A DNA stretch of 64,000 nucleotides from Dickeya zeae NCPPB 2538 (lineage in GTDB: Bacteria > Pseudomonadota > Gammaproteobacteria > Enterobacterales > Enterobacteriaceae). Of this stretch, positions 54,425 to 62,392 are shown piece by piece (position 1 is the stretch's first letter; each line of letters starts with the position of its first letter). Position numbers and translations under genes: made by a program. The notes below the pieces were generated by a model, which was not told the origin of the DNA, searched no databases, and was given only the letters and a program-made list of their open reading frames with translations. Location: NCBI RefSeq assembly GCF_000406165.1, contig NZ_CM001977.1:4467334-4531333 (forward strand), read 5' to 3'.

Positions 54425-55183
54425 ATGGATTTTTCAATCATTCACGACAATTTTAGCTACCTGATGTGGGGCACCTATCCTGATGGCCCATTGGGGGGCG
54501 CAGCGTTGACGTTGGTGCTTAGCCTGATGGCCGGACTGACCTCGGCAACACTGGGAACGGTGCTGGGGGTCGCGCTGGCGATGTTGCGCGGCTGGGCTGG
54601 CGGGTTGTTGGCTGTGGTGTTGGGGTTTTTCCGGGCAATTCCGGTGATCATGCTGATCTTTTGGACTTACTTTCTGCTGCCTATCGTGTTTGGTGTCGAT
54701 ATCCCCGAAATCACGACGGTGGTATGTGCACTGGCGCTGATCGCGTCGGCTTATCTGGCACATGGCGTGAAAGCGGGCATCATGGCGATAGGCCTGGGTC
54801 AGTGGCAGGCGGGGATGTCGCTCGGGTTAGGGCGCTGGCAAACACTGTGGCACATCGTATTACCGCAGGCACTGCGCATGATGGTGCCATCGTTCATCAA
54901 TCAGTGGATTTCCCTGATTAAAGATACCTCGCTGGCTTACATTGTCGGTGTCGGTGAGCTGACGTTTCTGGCAACGCAGGTGAATAACCGTAGTATGGTT
55001 TACCCGACAGAAGTGTTTCTGTTTATCGCGCTGGTCTATTTTATTTTTTGTCTGACGCTGGATTTGCTGGCTCTGGGGGTCAGTCGGCGTTTTCACGCCG
55101 GGCCAAAACCCGCCCGTCGCTGGCTGGTGTGGCGACGGCGGGCAACTGGCGTACCCGAATCCCCATTGCGTGAAGTGGCCTGA
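54425..55183 (+). CDS. Polar amino acid ABC transporter permease 2
   Basis: A 252-residue permease similar to the first, with the coupling loop VKAGIMAIGLGQWQAGMSLG. Together the two form the membrane dimer for the binding protein at 52726. The C-terminal tail is basic (RRWLVWRRRATG). Followed after about 30 bases by the convergent yieH. Confidence 0.9.
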   Translation: MDFSIIHDNFSYLMWGTYPDGPLGGAALTLVLSLMAGLTSATLGTVLGVALAMLRGWAGGLLAVVLGFFRAIPVIMLIFWTYFLLPIVFGVDIPEITTVVCALALIASAYLAHGVKAGIMAIGLGQWQAGMSLGLGRWQTLWHIVLPQALRMMVPSFINQWISLIKDTSLAYIVGVGELTFLATQVNNRSMVYPTEVFLFIALVYFIFCLTLDLLALGVSRRFHAGPKPARRWLVWRRRATGVPESPLREVA

Positions 55184-55213
55184 CGCATCAGTCAGGGCAG
55201 GCTTGTGGTAGCG

Positions 55214-55885
55214 TCAGGGGGCTGTCGTCAACGACCATCCCTTTTCCTGCCACAGCGTGGGTAGCTGTGCCATGTCGTGAAACATCGTCACCAACGGGTG
55301 ATGGATAGGCGCGTTATGCTCGTCAGCACAGTAGTAGAACACCGGTATACCGGCGGCGATGCCAGCCTGTGTGCCGGAGACGGAATCCTCCACCAGAATG
55401 CAGTTTTCCACCGTTACCCCCATCTGTTGTGCGGCATGATGCAATAACGCCGGGTCCGGCTTCCATTTCCCGATATCGTAGCCACTGTACAGGTGCTCGC
55501 CAAAAAACGGCAACAAGCCGGTTAACCCGAGTGAATGCTGCATTTTGCTGACCGGACCATTGGAGACGACCGCTTTCGGCGTCCGAAGCGCTGTCAGTAC
55601 CTCTTTCACGCCAGGGATCGGTTGTAGCGAAAGATCGAAAAGCCGCGCGACCTCCTGACGGAAATGACGCTCCATGTCTTCCACGCAAACCGTCAGACCA
55701 AAACGTTCACTGATGCAGTCGATAATGTCGTAGAGCTTCATTCCCTTAAAGGTTTTGATGACTTCATCCAGCGGTAGCTGTACGCCATGGGGAATAAAGA
55801 TATTAACGTAGGCCTGGCAGCAGATGACTTCGCTGTCGACCAACGTACCGTCACAGTCGAAAAATACGCATTCAATCCGGGACAT
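55214..55885 (-). CDS. yieH: HAD-family phosphatase, 6-phosphogluconate phosphatase
   Basis: A 223-residue HAD phosphatase with motif I DCDGTLVD (Asp10, Asp12), a helical cap (residues 17-85), motif II VVSNGP, motif III lysine in IGKWKPDP and motif IV VEDSVSG. It is close to E. coli YieH, which hydrolyses 6-phosphogluconate in vitro. The ATG at 55885 is preferred over one two codons earlier because AAGGA then has proper spacing. Divergent from adeP, as in E. coli. Confidence 0.93.
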   Translation of the reverse strand: MSRIECVFFDCDGTLVDSEVICCQAYVNIFIPHGVQLPLDEVIKTFKGMKLYDIIDCISERFGLTVCVEDMERHFRQEVARLFDLSLQPIPGVKEVLTALRTPKAVVSNGPVSKMQHSLGLTGLLPFFGEHLYSGYDIGKWKPDPALLHHAAQQMGVTVENCILVEDSVSGTQAGIAAGIPVFYYCADEHNAPIHHPLVTMFHDMAQLPTLWQEKGWSLTTAP

Positions 55886-55987
55886 GGGCATTCCTTATCA
55901 GGGGACCAAAACCCTCACTTTACCTGACTGACCGCAGAATGCGATGTTTGCGCAAATCAGCCGATGACGGGTTGTGACTTCTGTAGC

Positions 55988-56003
55988 GGACAAACGTTTT
56001 CCC
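55988..56003 (+). promoter_or_regulatory. Candidate PurR operator upstream of adeP
   Basis: GGACAAACGTTTTCCC keeps the central CAAACGTTTTC of the PurR box and matches 8 of the 11 defined positions as I count them. It lies about 155 bases before adeP. E. coli adeP is, to my knowledge, in the PurR regulon. Confidence 0.45.
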
Positions 56004-56158
56004 GTCGTGAAGTAAGGGGAAAACGCAGCGAACAGGCAGGAGATATAGAAAATAGTTATCGCTGGGAAAAAAAAGCCGACGGGTGCGTTAACTGCTCCGT
56101 ATTTTGGTATAGGATACCGGGCGATTATCTTTCCTTTCTTCTCTTTGGGTCATTTATC

Positions 56159-57496
56159 ATGGATAAATCTCAGTCTGGTTCCGTTGCTGAGCAAGGGCTG
56201 TTGGGGCGCGTGTTCAAACTGAAGCAACACGGCACCACCGTTCGTACTGAAACCATTGCCGGGTTCACGACTTTCCTGACGATGGTGTATATCGTTTTCG
56301 TTAACCCGCAGATTCTGGGCGCGGCCGGAATGGACACCAAAGCGGTGTTTGTTACCACCTGTCTTATCGCCGCTTTTGGTAGTATTTTCATGGGGTTGCT
56401 GGCTAACCTGCCGGTTGCACTGGCACCTGCCATGGGCCTGAACGCCTTTTTCGCGTTCGTTGTGGTCGGCACCATGGGCCTGCCGTGGCAGGTGGCGATG
56501 GGCGCTATTTTCTGGGGCTCGGTAGGGTTCCTGTTGTTGACGGTATTCCAGGTTCGCTATTGGATGATCGCCAATATTCCGCTCAGTTTACGCTTGGGTA
56601 TCGCCAGCGGTATTGGTCTGTTTATCGCCATGATTGGCCTGAAAAACGCTGGGATTATCGTGCCGAACCCGGAAACGCTGGTGTCGGTTGGCAAGCTGAC
56701 CTCGCACAGCGTGCTGTTGGGTGTGCTGGGCTTTTTCATTATCGTGGTGCTGGCATCGCGCAATATTCATGCGGCGGTGTTGATCTCCATCGCGGTCACC
56801 ACGCTGCTGGGCGCGTTGTTGGGGGATGTGAAATTCACTGGCGTATTTTCCATGCCGCCGAGCGTCAGCAATGTCGTCGGGCAGGTTGATTTGGCCGGAT
56901 CGCTGAATATCGGTCTGTCCGGGGTGATTTTCTCTTTCATGCTGGTGAACCTGTTTGACTCGTCCGGCACGCTGATTGGCGTGACTGATAAAGCTGGCCT
57001 GGTGGATGCGCGCGGTAAATTCCCGCAGATGAAACAGGCGCTGTATGTGGACAGTATCAGTTCGGTGGTAGGGTCATTTATCGGTACGTCGTCTGTGACC
57101 GCCTACATCGAAAGCTCTTCCGGTGTTTCTATCGGTGGCCGTACCGGCCTGACGGCCGTCGTGGTGGGGATATTGTTCCTGTTGGTGATGTTCCTGTCGC
57201 CGCTGGCAGGGATGGTACCGGCCTATGCAGCCGCGGGTGCGCTGATTTATGTTGGTGTGCTGATGACGTCCAGTCTGGCCCGCGTCAACTGGGATGATTT
57301 GACCGAAGCCGTACCGGCGTTTGTGACCGCCGTGATGATGCCGTTCTCCTTCTCGATCACAGAAGGCATCGCGTTGGGCTTTATATCCTACGCGGTGATG
57401 AAAGCGGCAACGGGTCGCTGGCGCGACATCAGCCCGTGTGTGATTGTGGTTGCGATACTGTTCCTGCTGAAGATCGTGTTTATCGACGCCCACTAA
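56159..57496 (+). CDS. adeP: Adenine permease AdeP
   Basis: A 445-residue proton symporter of the NCS2/AzgA-like family (E. coli YieG, same length of 445). Conserved segments are ALAPAMGLNAFFAF (helix 3) and GTSSVTAYIESSSGVS in the second half. Imports adenine with high affinity. The frame is open 65 codons upstream, but the ATG at 56159 gives the family length. A PurR-like box lies in front. Confidence 0.94.
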   Translation: MDKSQSGSVAEQGLLGRVFKLKQHGTTVRTETIAGFTTFLTMVYIVFVNPQILGAAGMDTKAVFVTTCLIAAFGSIFMGLLANLPVALAPAMGLNAFFAFVVVGTMGLPWQVAMGAIFWGSVGFLLLTVFQVRYWMIANIPLSLRLGIASGIGLFIAMIGLKNAGIIVPNPETLVSVGKLTSHSVLLGVLGFFIIVVLASRNIHAAVLISIAVTTLLGALLGDVKFTGVFSMPPSVSNVVGQVDLAGSLNIGLSGVIFSFMLVNLFDSSGTLIGVTDKAGLVDARGKFPQMKQALYVDSISSVVGSFIGTSSVTAYIESSSGVSIGGRTGLTAVVVGILFLLVMFLSPLAGMVPAYAAAGALIYVGVLMTSSLARVNWDDLTEAVPAFVTAVMMPFSFSITEGIALGFISYAVMKAATGRWRDISPCVIVVAILFLLKIVFIDAH

Positions 57497-57589
57497 TTAT
57501 TTATTCGTGAATCATCCGTGAGCCGGGGTAACCCGGCTCGCTATTGATGATGTCATTGCTCGAATGCTTTCCTGTTATTTCCTTTCCTG

Positions 57590-58330
57590 TCACATCGCAT
57601 ACTGCGCAGACGCGTTTTCCGTCGCGTGGCTGCTGAGTTTGATATAGCGCCGCGACTGACGTTGTTGCTGGATGATTTCACCGGATTTACGCATGCCGTA
57701 AGCCGAGGTGTAATTCCACATCACCAACCGATCAAGACGCGGGGTATGGGCACAAGCCCAGGCCAGATAATCATCGATGTCGCTTATTACTTCCACATCC
57801 GGAATATGCCGGGAGCGCAGACGACCCGAGGCGGGATGCAATTTTAGCGATTCCGGCCCCCCGATGTTGAAGCCGGGAATTTTCAGTACCGACTGACGGA
57901 TGGTGCACAGCTGGGTAGCCGCTTCCAACGGATCTATCTGAGCGTCAATCCAGGCTTTTTCTGCGTGGGTCTGTGTTTGCAGGTGAGGGGGCGTTTCACG
58001 ACTCCAGACGCGGACAATTTCCACATCCATTCCCACTTTACCTTCTTCGCTCAGCAGGATTGCGATGGTATTTCCTGCGTAGCCAAGGCTGAAGTCGGGG
58101 AGATGCGGATCGACAAAACAGGGTCTGCCGTTAGGTGAGACCATTAAAGGTGGAAGTACTGGATAACCGAAAAAATAAAACATCATTTCTGCCAACAGCG
58201 CGCGGCTCTTCAGATAACGCTCGCGGCGTTTCACTGAAAAGCTGTGCGTGGATGAAATCAGGTCATCCGATAACCGTTGCAGATCGGGTAACGCTTCCGT
58301 GCTTGCCCACCTGACGAAATGACAGGTCAT
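57590..58330 (-). CDS. yieE: Phosphopantetheinyl transferase-fold protein YieE
   Basis: A 246-residue protein similar to E. coli YieE and belonging to the Sfp/AcpT-type phosphopantetheinyl transferase group by fold. It keeps the magnesium-binding-like GMDVE motif (typical GxDxE) and the RYLKSRALLAEMM helix. The region of the usual WxxKEA motif reads LCTIRQSVLK, so a key glutamate and tryptophan are missing; it may be inactive or altered. Could modify APE carrier proteins, but that is a guess. The ATG at 58330 (SD GGAG) is preferred to an upstream GTG. Confidence 0.85.
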   Translation of the reverse strand: MTCHFVRWASTEALPDLQRLSDDLISSTHSFSVKRRERYLKSRALLAEMMFYFFGYPVLPPLMVSPNGRPCFVDPHLPDFSLGYAGNTIAILLSEEGKVGMDVEIVRVWSRETPPHLQTQTHAEKAWIDAQIDPLEAATQLCTIRQSVLKIPGFNIGGPESLKLHPASGRLRSRHIPDVEVISDIDDYLAWACAHTPRLDRLVMWNYTSAYGMRKSGEIIQQQRQSRRYIKLSSHATENASAQYAM

Positions 58331-58576
58331 ATTCACTCCATGATGCCAACGAAAAAAAACCTGATAATTTTTAGTAGAATAACTGCTCAGTGAAGTTTAT
58401 TTCCGACGCAAATGGTCAGATAAATATCCGTGCCAAAGAAAAACTGACGGAGAAATCGGCGATAATTATCCTTGTTTGAGCAGAATACGTCAAAAAGCAC
58501 TTTTTATTAAAACTGATTTTATTTTGCTTGAAACAAAATCGGACTGACATCACATCATGTCAACACAGTGCGGCAT

Positions 58577-58605
58577 GCCCGTGAACGCATCCTGGCATCA
58601 CGGGC
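58577..58605 (-). terminator. Candidate terminator of the aegA-ferredoxin operon
   Basis: Inverted repeat GCCCGTGA / TCACGGGC (loop of 13) just after the ferredoxin stop. Without a U-run; low certainty. The stretch 58331-58616 holds nothing else I can name except AT-rich DNA and presumably the yieE promoter. Confidence 0.4.
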
Positions 58606-58616
58606 AAATAAAGACT

Positions 58617-59150
58617 TCAGCGCAGACTGATATCTGCGTGATTCCATGCAGAGCATTGCTGCTTTTCATAAACCTGCTCGGCCAGTGCCTGCGGTGTCAC
58701 CAGTGTTAATGCCGATGTTGGGCACACACGAACACAGGACGGGCTATCGGCAACGCCGATACACAGGTCGCATTTATGAACTTCACTGCCTGATAGCGAG
58801 GGGGCAGATGTCTCGCCGTCGAATGTGGGCGTCACCACGTTGATGGCGCCGAACGGACAGGCGATTACGCAACTTTTACAGCCAATACACCGCGATGAAA
58901 TTACCTGAATACTATCTTGATGCCGCACCAGCGCATCGTGCGGACAAACGCTGGCGCAGGGGGCGTTTTCACACTGATGGCACAATACTGGTGTACTCAC
59001 GTTAGCATTTTTTATTACTTTAAGGCGCGGAAAAAAATGCGATTTATTCAATTTTTGTTGGTTGCCACCGGCGTGGGCGACGGCACAGGCAATCTCGCAG
59101 GTGCGACAACCAATACATTTGGCGGCGTCTGCGATTACAAACTGATTCAT
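58617..59150 (-). CDS. Four-cluster ferredoxin, HydN/AegA-type
   Basis: A 177-residue iron-sulfur protein with four [4Fe-4S] cysteine sets: CIGCRTCEIAC, CHQCENAPCASVCP, CIGCKSCVIACP and CDLCIGVADSPSCVRVCP. This is the electron-transfer subunit pattern of HydN and of the AegA N-terminal domain. It overlaps aegA by 4 bases, so it is co-translated with it. Partner and redox role unknown. Confidence 0.9.
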   Translation of the reverse strand: MNQFVIADAAKCIGCRTCEIACAVAHAGGNQQKLNKSHFFPRLKVIKNANVSTPVLCHQCENAPCASVCPHDALVRHQDSIQVISSRCIGCKSCVIACPFGAINVVTPTFDGETSAPSLSGSEVHKCDLCIGVADSPSCVRVCPTSALTLVTPQALAEQVYEKQQCSAWNHADISLR

Positions 59151-61150
59151 AACCGATTCTCCTGTTGCACCATCGTACTGACCGGCAGTGACATGTCCTG
59201 ACTCTCAAGCCCCATCACTCGCAGCATACCCTGTGCAGCCTTACGGCCATCCGCGATAGCGGTGACCACCAAATCAGCACCCCGCACCGCGTCGCCACCG
59301 GCGAATACCTGCCGATGGCTGGTCTGGCAGGGGTATCTGTTATCAACAGGCGTCGTTGTGATATGGCCCCAGCGGTCCAGCGAGATATGGGCATGTTGTA
59401 GCCACGGCATGCTGTGCGTCTGGAACCCAAATGCGGTGATCACCGCGTCTGCAGGCTGCACGAATTCAGAGCCTGGCACGGGTTTGGGCCGACGACGACC
59501 GCTGGCGTCCGGTTCACCCATTTCAGTACGAATCAGGCCGACACCGCAAACCGCCCCATCATCGTTCAGGTAAATCTTGAGTGGTTGAACATTGAAGATA
59601 AATTCCACGCCTTCTTCACGGGCGTTTTTCACCTCTTTACGTGAGCCCGGCATGTTGGCTTCATCACGCCGATAGGCACAGGTAACGGAGGTCGCACCCT
59701 GACGGATCGATGTGCGCAGGCAGTCCATCGCGGTGTCGCCGCCGCCCAGTACCAGTACACGCTTACCTTGCATTGATACATAAGGCTCATTGGGTAAGGC
59801 CGGTAACTCCATGACCTGCTTGGTATTGGCTATCAGGAACGGTAGCGCGTCATAGACACCGGGGGCGTCTTCATTCTCCAGACCCGCTTTCATGGAGCGG
59901 TAGGTGCCGACGCCAAGGAACAGCGTGTCAAACTCAGCCAGCAACTGCGTCATACTGATATCGGTACCGACTTCGGTATTCAGGCGAAACTCGATCCCCA
60001 TCGCGCTGAATATTTCCCGACGCCGTGCCAACACCGATTTATCCAGTTTGAAAGCCGGAATACCGAAGGTCAGTAACCCGCCAATTTCAGGGTGCCTGTC
60101 AAAGACCACCGCCTGTACGCCGTGGCGTGCCAGTACATCGGCACACGCCAGTCCGGCCGGTCCGGCACCAATGATGGCCGCGCGTTTGCCGGTGGGGGTA
60201 ACCCGGCTTAGGTCTGGCTGCCAGCCCATGCTCATCGCGGTATCGGTGATATAACGTTCGATATTACCGACAGTGACGGCGCCATAACCCCGGCCCAGCG
60301 TACAGGCACCTTCGCATAACCTGTCCTGTGGGCAGACCCGACCGCAGATTTCCGGCAAGCTGCTGGTTCGGTGTGACAACTCGGCGGCATCGAGAATGCG
60401 TCCTTCCTGCACCAGTTGCAGTAGCGCGGGAATATTATTGTGCAGTGGGCAGGTCCATTCGCAGATGGCGTTCTGACCACAATGCAGGCAACGGCTGGCT
60501 TGATCGTGAGCGTGTTCTGCGTCGAAGCCATGATAGATTTCGTTAAACGTGGCGACCCGTTCTTCCAGCGGTTTTTTGACCGCATCCCGGCGCGGCCAGT
60601 GCTTCCGGTTGTCCAGCGGGCGGCACGCCGTGGCGGCAAAGGTGGGAATAGCCCGCGGCGTGCCGGGGATACCGGTTTGCGCCATACGCAATTGCTTTTC
60701 CCGACGTTGCTCTTCAAGTGAGTGTTCACTTACAAGATGGAGTGCCTGTGTAGGACAGGCTTCTACACAAGCCTGCCCTTCAGGACGGCCAATACACAGG
60801 TCGCATTTGTGCGCGCTGGCACCCTGCGCCTGGTTTTCGACGGAGATGGCACCAAACGGACACGCCAGCACGCAGGTTTTGCAACCAATGCACTTCTCGG
60901 CGATCAACTGAATACCGTCCTGTTTTCTGACCAGCGCCTGTGTGGGGCATACTTTTGCACAAGGTGAGTCTTCACAATGGCGGCAGGTGACCGCTGTGTG
61001 TTGATCGCCCTGATGATAAACCCTGATTCGGGGGTGAAAATCTTCCCTGTTTTCCGGATAACACCCGTGATTGTGGGAAATCACGCAGGCAATCTCGCAG
61101 GCATTACAGCCAATACAATCCTTCGCATTTGCGATAACAAACTGATTCAT
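59147..61150 (-). CDS. aegA: AegA-like ferredoxin-GltD fusion oxidoreductase
   Basis: A 667-residue protein. Residues 1-150 are a multi-[4Fe-4S] ferredoxin domain (CIGCNACEIAC, CRHCEDSPCAKVCP, CIGCKTCVLACP); from about 190 follows a GltD/NADPH-oxidoreductase domain with FAD motif GAGPAGLACA and NAD motif VLGGGDTAMD. E. coli AegA (659 residues) has been tied to anaerobic urate breakdown. Frame is open 15 codons upstream, but the ATG at 61150 gives the MNQFVIANAKDC start. A near-perfect 26-bp palindrome lies 71 bases upstream. Confidence 0.9.
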   Translation of the reverse strand: MNQFVIANAKDCIGCNACEIACVISHNHGCYPENREDFHPRIRVYHQGDQHTAVTCRHCEDSPCAKVCPTQALVRKQDGIQLIAEKCIGCKTCVLACPFGAISVENQAQGASAHKCDLCIGRPEGQACVEACPTQALHLVSEHSLEEQRREKQLRMAQTGIPGTPRAIPTFAATACRPLDNRKHWPRRDAVKKPLEERVATFNEIYHGFDAEHAHDQASRCLHCGQNAICEWTCPLHNNIPALLQLVQEGRILDAAELSHRTSSLPEICGRVCPQDRLCEGACTLGRGYGAVTVGNIERYITDTAMSMGWQPDLSRVTPTGKRAAIIGAGPAGLACADVLARHGVQAVVFDRHPEIGGLLTFGIPAFKLDKSVLARRREIFSAMGIEFRLNTEVGTDISMTQLLAEFDTLFLGVGTYRSMKAGLENEDAPGVYDALPFLIANTKQVMELPALPNEPYVSMQGKRVLVLGGGDTAMDCLRTSIRQGATSVTCAYRRDEANMPGSRKEVKNAREEGVEFIFNVQPLKIYLNDDGAVCGVGLIRTEMGEPDASGRRRPKPVPGSEFVQPADAVITAFGFQTHSMPWLQHAHISLDRWGHITTTPVDNRYPCQTSHRQVFAGGDAVRGADLVVTAIADGRKAAQGMLRVMGLESQDMSLPVSTMVQQENRL
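60718..60733. promoter_or_regulatory. Second copy of the aegA operator core inside aegA
   Basis: GTGAGTGTTCACTTAC matches GTNAGTGTTCACTNAC, the inner pattern of the palindrome upstream of aegA. Located within the coding sequence. It could be an internal regulator site or chance. Confidence 0.35.
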
Positions 61151-61220
61151 ATCCTCTCCCGACATGTACAGCATGGGTGTGCTTATGACCCGCACACATT
61201 TTCAGGCGAGCCCTTATCGA

Positions 61221-61246
61221 ATTAAGTAAGTGTTCACTAACTTAAT
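61221..61246. promoter_or_regulatory. Near-perfect 26-bp palindrome upstream of aegA
   Basis: ATTAAGT-A-AGTG-TT-CACT-A-ACTTAAT: 22 of 26 positions obey the two-fold symmetry. It has the look of a TetR-family operator. It sits 71 bases before aegA and 10 bases before a divergent small frame. Confidence 0.65.
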
Positions 61247-61255
61247 CGGTGCGGG

Positions 61256-61396
61256 ATGTCTGTTGTGATTACAGGCTGTATGACGTCGGCATTGTCTGCC
61301 GGGGCAGAAGAAAAGAGACGAAATCAGTCTGAGCGGGTCACTGAAAAAGTGATTCTGGAAGGGGCCTGGTACCTGTCTCGTCAGGAGAAAAAATAA
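61256..61396 (+). CDS. Possible 46-residue small protein or gene remnant
   Basis: A frame of 46 codons (alternative ATG at 61280 gives 38), reading MSVVITGCMTSALSAGAEEK near the start and ending in ILEGAWYLSRQEKK. No strong Shine-Dalgarno and no family that I recognise. It is divergent from aegA and lies just right of the palindrome, so it could be the rest of a decayed gene. Low confidence. Confidence 0.25.
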   Translation: MSVVITGCMTSALSAGAEEKRRNQSERVTEKVILEGAWYLSRQEKK

Positions 61397-61569
61397 CGAT
61401 CCCCTCAGTTAATGACGTTTATCCTAACGGCTCGGATCGGCGTAAATCTTGATATAGAACAGATAAAGTGAGGTAAAAATAACCAAAAACTTTCATGCAG
61501 TTATCAAAAAAGACGGAAATATCCCCTGACAAGATAAGAAAATGTAAAACCGATGGGTTTTGCAGCAAC

Positions 61570-61615
61570 AGAGGAGTAACAGAAGAGCGGTCGGTAAAAG
61601 AAGAGGAGTAACAGA
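61570..61615 (+). repeat. 14-base direct repeat, two copies
   Basis: AGAGGAGTAACAGA at 61570-61583 and again at 61602-61615, 32 bases apart, in the gene-poor stretch. Meaning unknown. Confidence 0.6.
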
Positions 61616-62140
61616 CGCATCGGCATCATACCGATGGCGCTTATCCCACCTTTATCACGATGGCGTTTCTTCCTGAGCGGTTGTCATATCATAAAATCTG
61701 GCTATGCTTTGTTTATGATAATTAAAGGATATGAGGGAAACGCGAGAGAGCGGTCGCGGCTGAAGAGAAAGTAACGTGCTATATCTGTTTACTGTTTCGC
61801 AATGCATTGCGCGGTACGATAAATTTCATAGCAAGATAAGTAATAGATATAAATAAGATTTATTTCTATTTCGATGGGCGCCAATAATATTGCAAGAAAT
61901 CGTAATTATTGTCTTGTTTTGATGTCTGCGTGATGGTTATCACGAAAAAATATTATATTTCGTGTGCTTATATGCGCGTTATGATGAGTGGCTATCACGT
62001 TGAACTCTATTTTTATTGATGATGGGTTTAAGCATAGCTTGCTACCCTTCCATAGAGTGGATTTGTTTTGCGAATAGCAGAATAGCGTTTGCACCGTGAA
62101 TTGTGGTCTTGCGGGTTGAACATCGCCTGAAAAAAAGCGT

Positions 62141-62157
62141 CTTAATACTCAACTAAG
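62141..62157 (+). promoter_or_regulatory. PmrA-like box in front of arnB
   Basis: CTTAAT-ACTCA-ACTAAG resembles the PmrA tandem (CTTAAG with 5-base gap); the second half is imperfect. A -10-like TATGCT lies 10 bases downstream (62168-62173). PmrAB controls arn genes in many enterobacteria. Confidence 0.45.
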
Positions 62158-62392
62158 AAATCTGCGCTATGCTCGTCTGCTAATTGTCAGACAGGTGATA
62201 TTGTTGATAGTCATACTTCTGTCACTGATTGCTTTTCTACTTATGCTGCGCAAGGACCTAAGGAGTGGTTTCCCCTGACGTGTTTATCCCCAGACTCGAT
62301 TCTGATGGCGGGACGGCGGTGTTACCAGAGCGTTTAAAATATTATCTCGCCATACCAACAATCATCGATTTAACCTGAGAGTGAATTTTTAC

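Larger units (their letters stand above)
61151..62392. other. Gene-poor stretch between aegA and arnB
   Basis: About 1.24 kb without an ORF that I trust. It holds the palindrome at 61221-61246, a 46-codon frame at 61256, a 14-base direct repeat (61570 and 61602), a 14-bp palindrome at 61798, an inverted repeat CACGAAA/TTTCGTG at 61941-61964, and a PmrA-like box at 62141. It must contain the aegA and arn promoters. Confidence 0.6.

Noticed and set aside
61906..62094. 62-codon reverse frame in the gene-poor stretch
   Set aside because: AT-rich random-like composition, no ribosome site and no known domain.
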